Source: Clostridiales bacterium (GTDB lineage Bacteria; Bacillota; Clostridia; Christensenellales; Pumilibacteraceae). Taken from it: a stretch of DNA of 64,000 nt. Location: assembly GCA_022508445.1 (NCBI GenBank), contig JAFLVG010000005.1, forward strand, positions 50,240 through 114,239, given 5' to 3'. The notes under the pieces were generated by a model that was not told the DNA's origin, made no database searches, and worked only from the letters and a program-made list of their open reading frames with translations. The translations under genes were made by a program, and so were the position numbers. Positions within the stretch are counted from its first letter, which is position 1; each line of letters begins with the position of its first letter. Below are positions 54,339 to 63,882 of the stretch, one piece after another.

Positions 54339-56015
54339 CTAATTTTTGGGAGTGACGTACACGGTTTTGTATTCCTTGTAATCCACTCTGCCGCCACCGT
54401 GCGGATAGACGAATTTAATTAAGGTGTAGTCCACAGCGACGTTTTCGGATGCGCGCGCTTGCGAATAGTAGGCGGCTTTTTCCGCAGCCATTGTAATCTG
54501 CGCTTCGGTGGGCGAGGCGGTTTTCAAAACGGCGTGCGAGCCGTGCGCGTCTTTTACATGTAGCCAAGTGTCGGTGCGCGCGGCGGCGCGTGTTATCCTG
54601 TCGTTTTGCGCGTGGTTCTTTCCGACTAAAAGCTGAACGCCGTCTATATCGAAGCAGTAGGGCTCGGACGGCACGGGCTTTTCTTTTTTGCGCTTGTTTT
54701 CTGGCTTGATGAGTCCGAGCGCAACAAGCTCGCTTCTAACCTCGTCAAGCTCGCGCTTATCTGTGCATAGGTCGAGCTCGGCGTCAATGCCGTCGAGTGT
54801 GTGAAGCGCCTCTTGCGCCTTTTCGATAGCGTCTTGCGCGTATATGACCGCCTTCTTCTTTTTGTTGTAAGCCTTGTAGTGTGCGGCGGCGTTCTGTTGT
54901 GCGTTTTTGGTGACGTCGAGGTCGATTGTGATCTGACCGCCGTTTTCGTCGTAAAAATTATCTACCGTAACAGACCTGTCGCCGCGCTTAATTTTGTAGA
55001 TGTTGGCTGTGATGAGGTCGCCGAGCATGCGGTCGCGGTCTGCGGTTTCACTTTCGATGAGCTTTGCCGTACCGTCCGCAAGCCGCTTTTTGTTCTTTGT
55101 CACGGCAGAGCGCACCGCGGCGCGAAGAGGCTTTACGCACTTGTTAAAGTCGGCGGCGAAAAAAAGCGCTGAGTAGTACGCGTCCATGGCGGCATTGAGC
55201 GTGGGGAATTTTTTTACAATCCCTCCGCAACTTTTGTAGGTAAATAAGAAATAATCGATTGGCTTTCCGTCGCTGTCGAATGTCACTGTCGGATCGTACT
55301 GCGCTTCATACAGCTCTTGCGCGCGGTCTATAAACCTGTTCGCAACTTCAATCGACGGCACAATGTTGTCGCTTATGTTCATGCGGTAAAACAGCTCGTC
55401 TACGGTCGTGTTCGACAGCCCTGCCACGCACTTATTCACGGCGGTGCGCGCGCTGACGCCGTTTAACGCCGTTATACGGGCAGTAAGCTCGTCGCGGTCA
55501 AATACTCCGACTCGCCCTGTGGGGTTGGGCAGAGAGTACATAAGCCCCGCAAAAACGGCGCGTTTGCCTTCCGCTTCGGCAGAGATCCTGCGAAGTGAAT
55601 TGCCTATAACTCCGTTTTGCTCGACGAATATTATGTTGGCGCATTTTCCGGTAAGCTCGACTTTGAGGCTGTATTTGACGCGCTCGCGCAGTTCGTCGAG
55701 AGCGGAGAATTCAAAGCATACGAGGCGCTCGCATTTGTCTTTGATTATTTCGGTAAGCACCGCGCCCGTAAGGCGTTTACGGAAGTACATCAAAGTTCCC
55801 GAAGCCGTTTCGGGATTTTTGTACTGCATGGTCGTTATATGCGCGCGCGGCAGCGACGGGTTGCACGACAAAAGCAGTCTGTGATTTCCGCTGCTCGTGT
55901 GAAAAAGCAGAATGATTGTGTCGGCAGTGGGCATTGTCACTTTGTCGACTCTGCCGCCAACCAACACATCGAGTTCGCACGCGGCGCGGTAAATTGTGAG
56001 CGCGTCCTTTGGCAT
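54339..56015 (-). CDS. rqcH: RqcH/NFACT ribosome quality control protein
   Basis: The 558-aa protein is the bacterial Rqc2/NEMF homologue that binds stalled 50S-peptidyl-tRNA complexes and adds alanine tails for degradation. NFACT-N (about 1-215) starts DALTIYRAACEL, with GGRVDKV. A helical coiled region (about 285-430) and the NFACT-R domain (about 450-550, TWLHVKDAHGSHAVL) follow. Older annotations call it fibronectin-binding protein. The ATG at 56015 has no Shine-Dalgarno; a -10 hexamer ends six bases before it, so the mRNA is probably leaderless. It is divergent from tig-clpP-clpX, whose ClpXP would degrade alanine-tailed proteins, a functional fit. Confidence 0.93.
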   Translation of the reverse strand: MPKDALTIYRAACELDVLVGGRVDKVTMPTADTIILLFHTSSGNHRLLLSCNPSLPRAHITTMQYKNPETASGTLMYFRKRLTGAVLTEIIKDKCERLVCFEFSALDELRERVKYSLKVELTGKCANIIFVEQNGVIGNSLRRISAEAEGKRAVFAGLMYSLPNPTGRVGVFDRDELTARITALNGVSARTAVNKCVAGLSNTTVDELFYRMNISDNIVPSIEVANRFIDRAQELYEAQYDPTVTFDSDGKPIDYFLFTYKSCGGIVKKFPTLNAAMDAYYSALFFAADFNKCVKPLRAAVRSAVTKNKKRLADGTAKLIESETADRDRMLGDLITANIYKIKRGDRSVTVDNFYDENGGQITIDLDVTKNAQQNAAAHYKAYNKKKKAVIYAQDAIEKAQEALHTLDGIDAELDLCTDKRELDEVRSELVALGLIKPENKRKKEKPVPSEPYCFDIDGVQLLVGKNHAQNDRITRAAARTDTWLHVKDAHGSHAVLKTASPTEAQITMAAEKAAYYSQARASENVAVDYTLIKFVYPHGGGRVDYKEYKTVYVTPKN

Positions 56016-56021
56016 GACATT

Positions 56022-56050
56022 ATTTTATCACGAAAAATGATTTTTGTAAA
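56022..56050 (-). promoter_or_regulatory. Promoter of rqcH, placing the start at the initiation codon
   Basis: On the minus strand TTTACA (56045-56050), 17 bases, TAAAAT (56022-56027) preceded by TGA. Only six bases separate the -10 from the ATG, so transcription should begin on or next to the A of ATG. Confidence 0.75.
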
Positions 56051-56070
56051 CGGTTATGGGCGATAAAAGA

Positions 56071-56099
56071 TTGACAATGAACGTGCTACGTGATAGAAT
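56071..56099 (+). promoter_or_regulatory. Promoter of tig-clpP-clpX
   Basis: TTGACA (56071-56076), 17 bases, TAGAAT (56094-56099) preceded by TGA. Divergent from the rqcH promoter, with the two -35 hexamers 20 bases apart. Confidence 0.85.
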
Positions 56100-56144
56100 A
56101 ATATGGCTATGTAAAGTCCATCGATGACATAATTGGAGGCATAA

Positions 56145-57545
56145 ATGAAATCTACATTCGATAAAAAACAGAACGAAGCTACGTTCAGAGTAGCGCTCGA
56201 CAATGAGGAATGGAACGCGGAGATAGAAAACGCGTATAACCGCACCAAGAATCGGTATAAAGTACCCGGCTTCCGTCCCGGCAAGGCGCCGCGGCGGTTT
56301 ATAGAAATGCATTACGGCGCAGGCGTGTTCTTCGACGCGGCTGTCGATATGTGCATCAACCGCGTTTACCGCGAGGAGCTTAATAAGCATCCCGAGCTCG
56401 AAGTTTTCGGTCAGCCCGAGGTTTCTTTCGAAAAAGCGGAAGAGGGCGAGGCGTTTGCGTTCACTTTTACGGTAACGCTCTATCCGGAAGTTAAGCTCGG
56501 CGATTATAAAGGTATTAAATTGCCCAAGATTGAGTATAATGTAACCGACGAGGATGTGGACGTTCGCATCAAAGCCGATCTTTCTCAGGCCGCGCGCACC
56601 GTTTCCGCAGACCGCGCCGCAGTCAGCGGCGACATCGCGGTCATTGACTATGTCGGCACAGTCGACGGCGTCGAGTTCGAGGGCGGCAAAGCCGAAAATT
56701 ACGAATTGAAGCTCGGGAGCAACACGTTTATACCCGGCTTCGAGGACGGGCTTATCGGCGCGGTAAAGGGTGAGGAGCGCGACGTCAAAGTCAAGTTCCC
56801 CGAAGAGTATCACGCAGAAAACCTCAAAGGCAAGGACGCCGTGTTCCACGTCAAGGTAAACGACGTCATGTACGAGGAGATCCCCGAGCTTACGGACGAG
56901 TTCGTCAAAGAGCGCGGCAGATACGAAACGGTAGAAGAGTACAAGGCGGACGTGCGTTCGGGCATAGAAAAATCTTTTGCGGCGCGCGAGCGCAACGAGC
57001 GCGTGGACGCGGTCATGAAGGCCGTTACCGATAACGCCGAGTGCGAAGTCCCCGAAAAGATAGTCGCCGCCGAGGTGGAACGCTTGTATGCCGAGTTCGA
57101 GCATCAGATGTCGCACTACGGTATCAAGCCCGAGGATTATCTCAAATACAACAATTCATCGCCCGCACAGTTCCGCGAAGAGCGCAAAGAGCCGGCGGCT
57201 CGCAATGTCAAAATGCGCCAAGTAATGAAAGCCATAATCGACGCGGAAAAGCTCGAAGTCACCGAAGAAGAAATCAAGCAGAAATTAAGAGATCCGTCCG
57301 TCCGCGCCGAGCTCGAACATGCGGTGCATCACAACGGCGGTTCTGTCGAAGAGTATGCTTACAACGATTTACTCACCGATAAGTTCTTCGACTTCTTGCT
57401 TGCGAATAACGAATTTACGCTCGAAAAAGAGGATAAGGCAGGCGAGGAGAAATCCAACGAAGAAAAACCCGCGGCGAAAAAGACAACTACAAAGAAGCCT
57501 GCGGCAAAGAAAGCGCAAGCCGAAGACAAAAGCAAAGCAGAATAA
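56145..57545 (+). CDS. tig: Trigger factor (ribosome-associated chaperone and prolyl isomerase)
   Basis: The 466-aa chaperone binds at the ribosome exit tunnel. The N-terminal ribosome-binding domain has the signature [19 protein letters not shown] (about 37-55). The FKBP-type PPIase domain (about 160-245) contains [16 protein letters not shown] and the C-terminal substrate-binding helices extend to about 435. The last 35 residues are a Lys/Ala/Glu-rich disordered tail ([20 protein letters not shown]), not present in most trigger factors, and possibly rRNA-binding. GGAGG precedes the ATG. tig-clpP-clpX order is conserved in many bacteria. Confidence 0.97.
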   Translation: MKSTFDKKQNEATFRVALDNEEWNAEIENAYNRTKNRYKVPGFRPGKAPRRFIEMHYGAGVFFDAAVDMCINRVYREELNKHPELEVFGQPEVSFEKAEEGEAFAFTFTVTLYPEVKLGDYKGIKLPKIEYNVTDEDVDVRIKADLSQAARTVSADRAAVSGDIAVIDYVGTVDGVEFEGGKAENYELKLGSNTFIPGFEDGLIGAVKGEERDVKVKFPEEYHAENLKGKDAVFHVKVNDVMYEEIPELTDEFVKERGRYETVEEYKADVRSGIEKSFAARERNERVDAVMKAVTDNAECEVPEKIVAAEVERLYAEFEHQMSHYGIKPEDYLKYNNSSPAQFREERKEPAARNVKMRQVMKAIIDAEKLEVTEEEIKQKLRDPSVRAELEHAVHHNGGSVEEYAYNDLLTDKFFDFLLANNEFTLEKEDKAGEEKSNEEKPAAKKTTTKKPAAKKAQAEDKSKAE

Positions 57546-57565
57546 CCGATAAACGGGAGATCGTC

Positions 57566-58174
57566 ATGAGAAGATTGGACATCATAAAGAACGACCTTGT
57601 GCCCATGGTAGTGGAGCAGACAAACCGCGGCGAGCGTTCTTACGACATATTTTCAAGGCTACTCGAAGACCGCGTGGTGTTTTTGACCGGCGAAGTGACC
57701 GACGTTACCGCCGATCTCGTGGTTGCACAGCTCATGTACCTCGAAAGCAAGGGCGACGATAAAGATATCTCGCTCTATATCAACAGCCCGGGTGGATCTG
57801 TGACCGCAGGCATGGCGATTTACGATACCATGAATTACATCAAGTGCGATGTGGAAACGATATGCGTCGGCATGGCGGCGAGCATGGGTGCGTTTTTGCT
57901 TTCTAGCGGTGCCAATGGCAAGCGTTTTGCGCTTCCCAACAGTGAAATCATGATACACCAGCCGTCCGGCGGCGCGCAAGGTCAGGCGAGCGATATTGCA
58001 ATCACCGCCGATCACATACTCCGCGTTAAAAAACGCATGAACAGGATTCTTGCGAAAAACTGCAATCAGCCGCTTGAAAAAATAGAGCGCGATGTGGACC
58101 GCGATTTCTATATGTTTGCCGAGGAAGCAAAGGCTTACGGCATAATAGACGGAATAGTGGACAGACGCGCGTAA
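57566..58174 (+). CDS. clpP: ATP-dependent Clp protease proteolytic subunit
   Basis: A 202-aa serine protease that forms the 14-mer chamber. The catalytic serine is in [14 protein letters not shown], the histidine in [12 protein letters not shown], the aspartate in [26 protein letters not shown] is the oxyanion region. Short gap of 20 bases after tig with GGGAGA before the ATG; 26 bases before clpX. Confidence 0.97.
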   Translation: MRRLDIIKNDLVPMVVEQTNRGERSYDIFSRLLEDRVVFLTGEVTDVTADLVVAQLMYLESKGDDKDISLYINSPGGSVTAGMAIYDTMNYIKCDVETICVGMAASMGAFLLSSGANGKRFALPNSEIMIHQPSGGAQGQASDIAITADHILRVKKRMNRILAKNCNQPLEKIERDVDRDFYMFAEEAKAYGIIDGIVDRRA

Positions 58175-58200
58175 GCTTTTTAGGAGAATTGACAGCGTAA

Positions 58201-59496
58201 ATGGCAAAAAAGAATATCGGAAACGACGAGCCTTGTTGCTCGTTCTGCGGCAAACCCGAATCCAAGGTCGAGCAACTCATTGCAGCGCCCGGCGATAACA
58301 TTTTCATTTGCAACAGTTGCGTCGCGATTTGCCGCGAGCAATTGCAAGAGCATGCCGCCGTCACGCCGGACAGGGTGGAGCTTCTTCCGCCCGAAGAGCT
58401 CAAAGCCGAGCTCGATAAGTATATTATCGGTCAGGACGACGCCAAGCGCGTGCTTTCCGTTGCAGTGTACAATCACTACAAGCGCGTCAACTACAACCTT
58501 CGCAACGCCGCGAAAAACGGATCGCGAGGTCGAGACGACGAGCGCACGATTGCAGAGCGCAACAACGGCGACGGCGTTGAGCTCAATAAGAGCAATATCT
58601 TGATGTTCGGACCTTCGGGTTGCGGCAAGACCTTACTTGCGCAAACGCTGTCCAAGATTCTCAAAGTTCCGTTCGCCATGGTAGATGCCACAACGCTCAC
58701 CGAGGCAGGATATGTCGGCGAGGACGTCGAGAATATTTTGCTCCGGCTCATCAAGAATGCCGACTACGACGTGACCGCAGCAGAACGCGGAATTATCTAT
58801 ATCGACGAGGTCGATAAAATAGCAAGAAAGAGCGAGAACGTTTCGATAACGCGCGACGTGTCGGGCGAGGGCGTTCAACAGTCACTGCTCAAAATCATAG
58901 AAAGCACGGTGTCGAGCATACCGCCCAACGGCGGGCGCAAGCATCCGCAGCAAGAATTTATCCACATGGACACGACAAACGTGCTGTTCATTCTCGGCGG
59001 AGCGTTTGTGGGACTCGATAAGATAGTTGCCGATAGATTAGGCAAAACGCGTATCGGTTTCGGCGGAGTGCTCAAAAGCGAAGCGACCGATCCAGACACC
59101 ATATTGCCGCAAGTCCAGCCGCAAGACTTAATCAAGTTCGGGCTTATCCCCGAGCTTGTCGGACGCGTTCCCGTAACCGTCGCACTCAAAGACCTTAAAT
59201 CGGAAGACTTGGTAAGAGTGCTTACCGAACCGAAGAACGCGATCGTAAAGCAGTACGTCAAGCTACTCGACCTTGACGGTGTGCAGTTGGAGTTTGACGG
59301 AAGCGCGCTCACCGCAATTGCCGACAAGGCGATATCGCTTCACACGGGCGCGAGAGGACTGCGTACGATAGTCGAAAACTCAATGCTCGATATAATGTAC
59401 AAGGTCCCGTCCGACAAATCGATAAAGAAAATCATCATAACGTCCGAAACGATAGAAAGCGGCGCACCGCCCAAAGTCATTAAGGACGCGGCATAG
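58201..59496 (+). CDS. clpX: ATP-dependent Clp protease ATP-binding subunit ClpX
   Basis: The 431-aa AAA+ unfoldase has an N-terminal zinc domain ([13 protein letters not shown]...CNSCVAIC, residues 12-42), Walker [15 protein letters not shown] (about 140), Walker [12 protein letters not shown] and the pore and ClpP-binding loops (IGFGG near 283). It delivers tagged proteins to ClpP. An acidic/basic insert near residues 100-130 ([20 protein letters not shown]) lies before Walker A and is longer than in Bacillus. AGGAGA is 13 bases upstream. Followed by a terminator. Confidence 0.97.
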   Translation: MAKKNIGNDEPCCSFCGKPESKVEQLIAAPGDNIFICNSCVAICREQLQEHAAVTPDRVELLPPEELKAELDKYIIGQDDAKRVLSVAVYNHYKRVNYNLRNAAKNGSRGRDDERTIAERNNGDGVELNKSNILMFGPSGCGKTLLAQTLSKILKVPFAMVDATTLTEAGYVGEDVENILLRLIKNADYDVTAAERGIIYIDEVDKIARKSENVSITRDVSGEGVQQSLLKIIESTVSSIPPNGGRKHPQQEFIHMDTTNVLFILGGAFVGLDKIVADRLGKTRIGFGGVLKSEATDPDTILPQVQPQDLIKFGLIPELVGRVPVTVALKDLKSEDLVRVLTEPKNAIVKQYVKLLDLDGVQLEFDGSALTAIADKAISLHTGARGLRTIVENSMLDIMYKVPSDKSIKKIIITSETIESGAPPKVIKDAA

Positions 59497-59498
59497 AA

Positions 59499-59534
59499 TA
59501 ATACCCCAACTCGTAGCAAGTTGGGGTATTATTG
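59499..59534 (+). terminator. Terminator of tig-clpP-clpX
   Basis: AATACCCCAACT with AGTTGGGGTATT makes a perfect 12-bp stem around a seven-base loop, followed by ATTG. Confidence 0.88.
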
Positions 59535-59666
59535 TAAAGAAGTAATAGTGAATAACCCGTATCTGTTTACGTTATTCCGAGTGTAACGAGGAATCTCTAC
59601 ATAATTTTCCAAAAGCAATGCACCATCGATTTTATATCTGCGCACTACGATTCTCGGGATGGTGTA

Positions 59667-59701
59667 CAAAAACCCCCATGCACATAAGTGCATGGGGGTT
59701 T
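59667..59701 (-). terminator. Terminator of tRNA-Glu
   Basis: CCCCCATGCAC and GTGCATGGGGG form an 11-bp stem with loop TTAT. The minus strand continues TTTTTG. It starts immediately after the tRNA CCA end. Confidence 0.88.
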
Positions 59702-59776
59702 TGGCACCACCACCGGGAATCGAACCCGGGTCTTCGGCGTGAGAGGCCAACGTCCTAACCTCTAGACTATAGTGGC
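59702..59776 (-). tRNA. tRNA-Glu (CTC)
   Basis: The 75-nt minus-strand gene has D-arm GTCTAGAGGTTAGGAC typical of tRNA-Glu, anticodon loop CTCTCAC with anticodon CTC at 59741-59743, T-arm CCGGGTTCGATTCCCGG and encoded CCA. It reads GAG. The first acceptor pair is G-U, which is unusual but tolerated. Confidence 0.93.
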
Positions 59777-59878
59777 TCATGTTGCTTTGTAAGTATAACA
59801 TAAGCCGATATAAAAATCAACCGTTTTTACGCCATAGTCGAAAAAATTTTGAGCGTGTCGTCTTTTTATTAAAATCAA

Positions 59879-59907
59879 TATACAAACAGCGATGTTTTTG
59901 ATATAAT
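59879..59907 (+). promoter_or_regulatory. Possible promoter of the TfoX-like gene
   Basis: TATACA (59879-59884) is a weak -35, followed after 17 bases by a perfect TATAAT (59902-59907) preceded by TGA. The leader is about 16 nt. Confidence 0.65.
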
Positions 59908-59929
59908 ACAGTTACTTCGGAGATGAATT

Positions 59930-60235
59930 ATGGCTACTTCCAAAGAATACAGAGATTTTATTGTTGAACAGTTCGCACCGTCGGACGGTATTACGTCAAG
60001 GTTTATGATGGGCGAATACTTATTGTACCGTCAAGGCGTTTTATTCGGCGGTATTTACGACGGGCGCATGCTTGTGAAAATTACCAATGGCAATAAAAAG
60101 TTCGGACTTTCCACCGCCATTCCTTACGACGGAGCGAAGCCGATGTATATTATCGAGGATGTTGAAAATAGTGAACTCATGCGCGAAATCGCGCAGTGTA
60201 CGAGCGAAGATATAAAGTCAGGTAAGAATAAATAA
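59930..60235 (+). CDS. TfoX N-terminal domain-like protein
   Basis: The 101-aa protein is a stand-alone TfoX/Sxy N-terminal domain: FIVEQFAPSDGITSRFMMGEYLLYRQGVLFGGIYDGRMLVK. In gammaproteobacteria this domain is part of a competence activator; lone copies are common in Firmicutes and their role is not established. It has no DNA-binding motif of its own. CGGAGA precedes the ATG. It converges with the pnuC-like gene, ending six bases from it. Confidence 0.82.
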   Translation: MATSKEYRDFIVEQFAPSDGITSRFMMGEYLLYRQGVLFGGIYDGRMLVKITNGNKKFGLSTAIPYDGAKPMYIIEDVENSELMREIAQCTSEDIKSGKNK

Positions 60236-60240
60236 TTATA

Positions 60241-60939
60241 TTATTGAGTTTCGGCATTGTCGGCTTGTTGTTTTTTACGCATGACCGTCCAGTTAATAAA
60301 CCCGTAAAAATCCAAAATCAAAAACGCCGAAAAGCATATTATCATCGGCAAATATGCTATATCTTTTATTGTTGCGAGTATCCACAGCACAATAAGCACG
60401 ATATCGTTTGCGGCATAAGCCAAGCCGTACAGCGGACTGCGCAAGAAAGTGAGGGAAGCCGCGACACAGCTCGTCGTGACGGAAACAGTGCTTACAATCA
60501 AGTTCGCATTGCCGAGCGCACGGAGAATGAAGTAGAATGCAGTTGTGACAATCGCCGCGATAAGTACGAGCATGACGATTTTCTGTTTTGTAAGATTTGC
60601 GACTTCCACTTGCGTGCGTTTTTTGTGCGGATGACGCAGCCAAGAAACAGTTGCCATTACCGCGGCAGGTGCGCTCATTCCGAGATATGTTATCATTTCG
60701 CCGTAATATGCGAAAAAGTATGACACAGTGCCGTAAACCACGGCAAAGGCAATGGTGAGTATTTGCCCCGCGACATGCCCCTTGACGATGAACATCAAAG
60801 CGGTCACGCCTATGACGGACGAGGTAAGGGTGAGATAGTCGCGGCTCGGTGACAGCGTAAAAGAAAGCACAATCGCAACAACCGACGCGCCCAATAAAAC
60901 GATATCGTATATTGTAAACAACCCGAACAGTTTTTTCAT
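60241..60939 (-). CDS. PnuC-like nicotinamide riboside transporter
   Basis: The 232-aa protein has about seven hydrophobic segments. The block SSVIGVTALMFIVKGHVAGQ, YGTVSYFFAYYGEMITYLGM and VSWLRHP matches the PnuC family, facilitators of vitamin B3-type nucleoside uptake for NAD synthesis; other members carry thiamine or riboflavin. The C-terminus is basic (MRKKQQADNAETQ) and cytoplasmic. No kinase gene that would trap nicotinamide riboside is nearby. A good promoter lies 55 bases upstream, but no clear Shine-Dalgarno precedes the ATG. Vitamin specificity is inference. Confidence 0.8.
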   Translation of the reverse strand: MKKLFGLFTIYDIVLLGASVVAIVLSFTLSPSRDYLTLTSSVIGVTALMFIVKGHVAGQILTIAFAVVYGTVSYFFAYYGEMITYLGMSAPAAVMATVSWLRHPHKKRTQVEVANLTKQKIVMLVLIAAIVTTAFYFILRALGNANLIVSTVSVTTSCVAASLTFLRSPLYGLAYAANDIVLIVLWILATIKDIAYLPMIICFSAFLILDFYGFINWTVMRKKQQADNAETQ

Positions 60940-60994
60940 TTATGCTGACAATCGAGGAAAAAATTTGCATGCTTGCACTGCTCACGCATGAATC

Positions 60995-61023
60995 ATTGTA
61001 TCACCCATATCGAAATATGTCAA
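60995..61023 (-). promoter_or_regulatory. Promoter of the PnuC-like gene
   Basis: On the minus strand a perfect TTGACA (61018-61023), 17 bases, TACAAT (60995-61000) preceded by TGA. It directly follows the terminator of the upstream aldehyde dehydrogenase gene. Confidence 0.82.
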
Positions 61024-61061
61024 TAAAAAGCCACGCGTGAATATCTTCGCCGCGTGGCTTT
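61024..61061 (-). terminator. Terminator of the aldehyde/alcohol dehydrogenase genes
   Basis: AAAGCCACGCG and CGCGTGGCTTT form an 11-bp stem, followed on the minus strand by TTATTG. It lies 18 bases after the aldehyde dehydrogenase stop codon. Confidence 0.85.
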
Positions 61062-61079
61062 ACCGATTTTGGATAACTA

Positions 61080-62441
61080 TTACTTCATAAAGAACCGCAC
61101 AAGCTTATCCTTTGTTTTTGAATACGGTGTGTAACGAATAGGCAAGTCAATAGTATTGGATTTTTTGAGTATCGACTTAAAGTGCGAAAAGGTTTCAAAG
61201 CTCTTTTGACCGTGATAGCTTCCTATCCCAGAGCCGCCCACACCGCCGAACGGAATGTGCGTCGAAGCTATGTGAATTATAGTGTCGTTCACGCATCCGC
61301 CGCCGAAGGCAATCCTCGAAAGAATGTACTTAATGTTCTTCTTTTTGCCTGTGAACAAGTACAGGGCGAGCGGAGTGGGGTGCGCGTCTACAATCTCGAA
61401 AAGTTCTTCGTTCGAATCGTATGTGAGAACGGGAAGAATCGGCCCGAAGATTTCTTCCTGCATAGCCTCGTCGTCGAGGCTTGCCGGGTAAATCACAGTC
61501 GGTTCTATCTTGCGCGCAACATCGTCGCTGCCTCCGCCGCAAACCACATTTCCGTCGATGAGATTTTTGACGCGCGCAAAATGCCTGTCGCTTATAATTT
61601 TGCCGTAGTTATTGCTTTCAAGCGCGTCGGGGTACAGCTTTTCGATATATTTTTTCAAGTACTCTACAAACTTATCTGCAACCGATTTGTGGACGACTGC
61701 GTAGTCGGGCGCGACGCACGTCTGACCGACGTTCAGAAATTTTCCGAACACGACGCGCTTTGCCGCAAGTTCGAGCTTTGCGGTTTTATCGACGATGACC
61801 GGACTTTTGCCGCCGAGTTCAAGTGTGACGGGCGTCAGATTTTTGCTCGCCGCCTCGTACACCTTTTTGCCCACGTCCTTGCCGCCTGTGAAAAATATGT
61901 AGTCGTACTTATATGTGAGAATTTCGTTATTGATGTCGTCCGTGCCGTAAACGCACGCCGCAAGCTCGTTTGGAAACACTTTCTCTATTATTTCCTTAAC
62001 CACCGCACTCGTGTTTGCCGATGCGCGCGACGGTTTGAGAATCGCCGTGTTGCCTGCGCCGATAGCGCCGACAAGCGGTTGTAAGGACAGCAAGAACGGG
62101 TAGTTCCACGGCGAGATTATAAGTGTGTTGCCGCGCGGTGAGGGAAGGATAAAGCTCTTGGACGGGAACTGTGCGAGGGGAGAACTCCGCCGCTTGGGCT
62201 TTGTCCATTTTTTCAAATGCTTTATGGTGTAGCTCAAATCCTCCAAGACCATGCCGACTTCGGTCATATACGACTCGGACGGAGATTTGCCGAGATCGGC
62301 TTTGAGCGCTTCCTCTATCTTTTCTTCATAGCCGACGATGGTGCTTTTGAGCTTTTTAAGGTATGATAAACGCCCGCCGACGTCCAATGTTTTTCCGGCC
62401 TTAAAGTATTCGCGTTGAGCCTCTATCAGTTGTTCTATCAT
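61080..62441 (-). CDS. Class 3-type aldehyde dehydrogenase
   Basis: The 453-aa NAD(P)-dependent enzyme oxidises aldehydes to acids. The catalytic cysteine is in NVGQTCVAPDY, the general base in TLELGGKSP, and the cofactor loop in FFTGGKDVGKKV. ISPWNYPF and the C-terminal FGGVGGSGIGSYHG match the short class 3 family, which favours medium- or long-chain aldehydes. C-terminal hydrophobic anchor absent. GGAGG lies about ten bases before the ATG. It follows the iron alcohol dehydrogenase gene in the same direction, 43 bases apart, suggesting a shared transcript interconverting alcohol, aldehyde and acid. Confidence 0.92.
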   Translation of the reverse strand: MIEQLIEAQREYFKAGKTLDVGGRLSYLKKLKSTIVGYEEKIEEALKADLGKSPSESYMTEVGMVLEDLSYTIKHLKKWTKPKRRSSPLAQFPSKSFILPSPRGNTLIISPWNYPFLLSLQPLVGAIGAGNTAILKPSRASANTSAVVKEIIEKVFPNELAACVYGTDDINNEILTYKYDYIFFTGGKDVGKKVYEAASKNLTPVTLELGGKSPVIVDKTAKLELAAKRVVFGKFLNVGQTCVAPDYAVVHKSVADKFVEYLKKYIEKLYPDALESNNYGKIISDRHFARVKNLIDGNVVCGGGSDDVARKIEPTVIYPASLDDEAMQEEIFGPILPVLTYDSNEELFEIVDAHPTPLALYLFTGKKKNIKYILSRIAFGGGCVNDTIIHIASTHIPFGGVGGSGIGSYHGQKSFETFSHFKSILKKSNTIDLPIRYTPYSKTKDKLVRFFMK

Positions 62442-62484
62442 GATAATAATTTACCTCCGTGTTCAAACGTTGTCTAGTATACAA

Positions 62485-63684
62485 TCAGATTTTAACTTTG
62501 TAATATAATTCTTTCAATTGTTTTTGCCCGTACAGTTTTGGCACGGGGTAGAGCGGATTGCCTTCCTTGTCGGCATACTTCGCCATTTTGTCTATGTCTT
62601 GCTCTTGGATACAATCAAAGCCTTTGGGTATGCCGAAATATTCGTTCATGTCGTATATCCACGCAATAAACTTTTTCGCCGCGACATCCTTGCCGTCCGC
62701 TTGCTCGGCAACTCCGCACGCCTTGGCGAGTACGGCGAGTTTTTTGTACGCCGTCTTGCCGTAGCTTTCGAGTACGACGGGCAGAAGCACCGCGCACGTC
62801 ATGCCGTGCGGCAAACCGTATCTGCCGCTCAACGAATGCGCCACTGCGTGAACATACCCGACATAGCTTTTTGTAAACGCGATGCCGGCATAGTGCGCGG
62901 CGTACAACATATTCTTTCTCGCCTCGGCATTTTCCGGATCGTCGTAGCATGTTTTCAGATTGTCGTGAATGAGATTGACCGCCTCGATTGCTTTTCCGCG
63001 CGTCTCCTTGGTAGTGGAACGCCCGATAAACGCCTCAACTGCGTGGGTGAGCGCGTCCATGCCCGTACACGCGGTCATCTGCTTGGGTAAACCTACTGTG
63101 AGCTTGTAGTCAAGCACGGCATAGTGCGGAATGAGCGGAAACGAATTGATGGCGTACTTACGGTGAGTCTTGGAATCAGTTATGACAGCGGCGATAGTCG
63201 TTTCGCTGCCGGTGCCTGCGGTCGTGGGCACAGCAAACAGCGGAGGCAGCTTTCTTCTTACGTGAAGAATGCCGGCCATCTTTTTAAGGCTCTTTTTGGG
63301 GTAAACGACGCGCGCACCGCAAGCCTTAGAGAGATCCATGGCGCTACCGCCGCCGACGGCGATTATAGCCTCGCATTTATCGGCAAGGTATTGCGAGAGC
63401 GCGTCCTCGACCGCATCATCGGTGGGGTTGGGCATAGTCTTGTCGTATATACTGTAAAATATGCCTTGACTGTCCAAAGCGGAGATAATGCCGTCGCACA
63501 GTCCGCAATTTCTGACGCCCGTATCAGTAACGATAAACACTCTTCCGATTTTGCGCTCTTTGAGTATAGCCGCGCATTCGTCAGCCGACTGTAATATTTT
63601 CGGTTGCCTGTACGGTAAAAGCGGTATAGCTACTTTGAAAAAGAATTGAAACGTCCTGCAATATGCTTTTTTAAATATGTTCAT
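62485..63684 (-). CDS. Iron-containing alcohol dehydrogenase
   Basis: The 399-aa type III alcohol dehydrogenase reduces aldehydes with NAD(P)H. The cofactor-binding GGGSAMDLSKA (about 114) and the metal-binding histidines in MDALTHAVEAF, VHAVAHSLSGRYGLPHG are intact; the preceding VPTTAGTGSE is typical. The N-terminus has a short hydrophobic basic region (KKAYCRTFQFFFKVAIPLLPY) seen in several clostridial members. AAGGAGAG precedes the ATG. Upstream of the aldehyde dehydrogenase gene. Substrate chain length is not deducible. Confidence 0.93.
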   Translation of the reverse strand: MNIFKKAYCRTFQFFFKVAIPLLPYRQPKILQSADECAAILKERKIGRVFIVTDTGVRNCGLCDGIISALDSQGIFYSIYDKTMPNPTDDAVEDALSQYLADKCEAIIAVGGGSAMDLSKACGARVVYPKKSLKKMAGILHVRRKLPPLFAVPTTAGTGSETTIAAVITDSKTHRKYAINSFPLIPHYAVLDYKLTVGLPKQMTACTGMDALTHAVEAFIGRSTTKETRGKAIEAVNLIHDNLKTCYDDPENAEARKNMLYAAHYAGIAFTKSYVGYVHAVAHSLSGRYGLPHGMTCAVLLPVVLESYGKTAYKKLAVLAKACGVAEQADGKDVAAKKFIAWIYDMNEYFGIPKGFDCIQEQDIDKMAKYADKEGNPLYPVPKLYGQKQLKELYYKVKI

Positions 63685-63707
63685 AGTCTCTCCTTAATGT
63701 CGAAAAA

Positions 63708-63736
63708 ATTATACACCGCAAGATTTTTCTTTTAAA
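63708..63736 (-). promoter_or_regulatory. Likely promoter of the dehydrogenase pair
   Basis: On the minus strand TTTAAA (63731-63736), 17 bases and a perfect TATAAT (63708-63713), about 25 bases before the ATG at 63684. The -35 is weak. Confidence 0.55.
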
Positions 63737-63882
63737 AGTGAATTGCTTAAATATGTATCAATTTGTATCTGAAAACACTAAAAAAGACACGCTATATAAT
63801 TTTTGTGACATTTTATAAATAATCATTGTATGCGCTACTCGCCGAACGATCTCGTTATTTATGATGAAGCATGAATAAACAG

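Noticed and set aside
59579..59597. GAGTGTAACGAGGAATCTC motif, similar to one near 43030.
   Set aside because: Two short degenerate matches are not enough to define a repeat family from this window.
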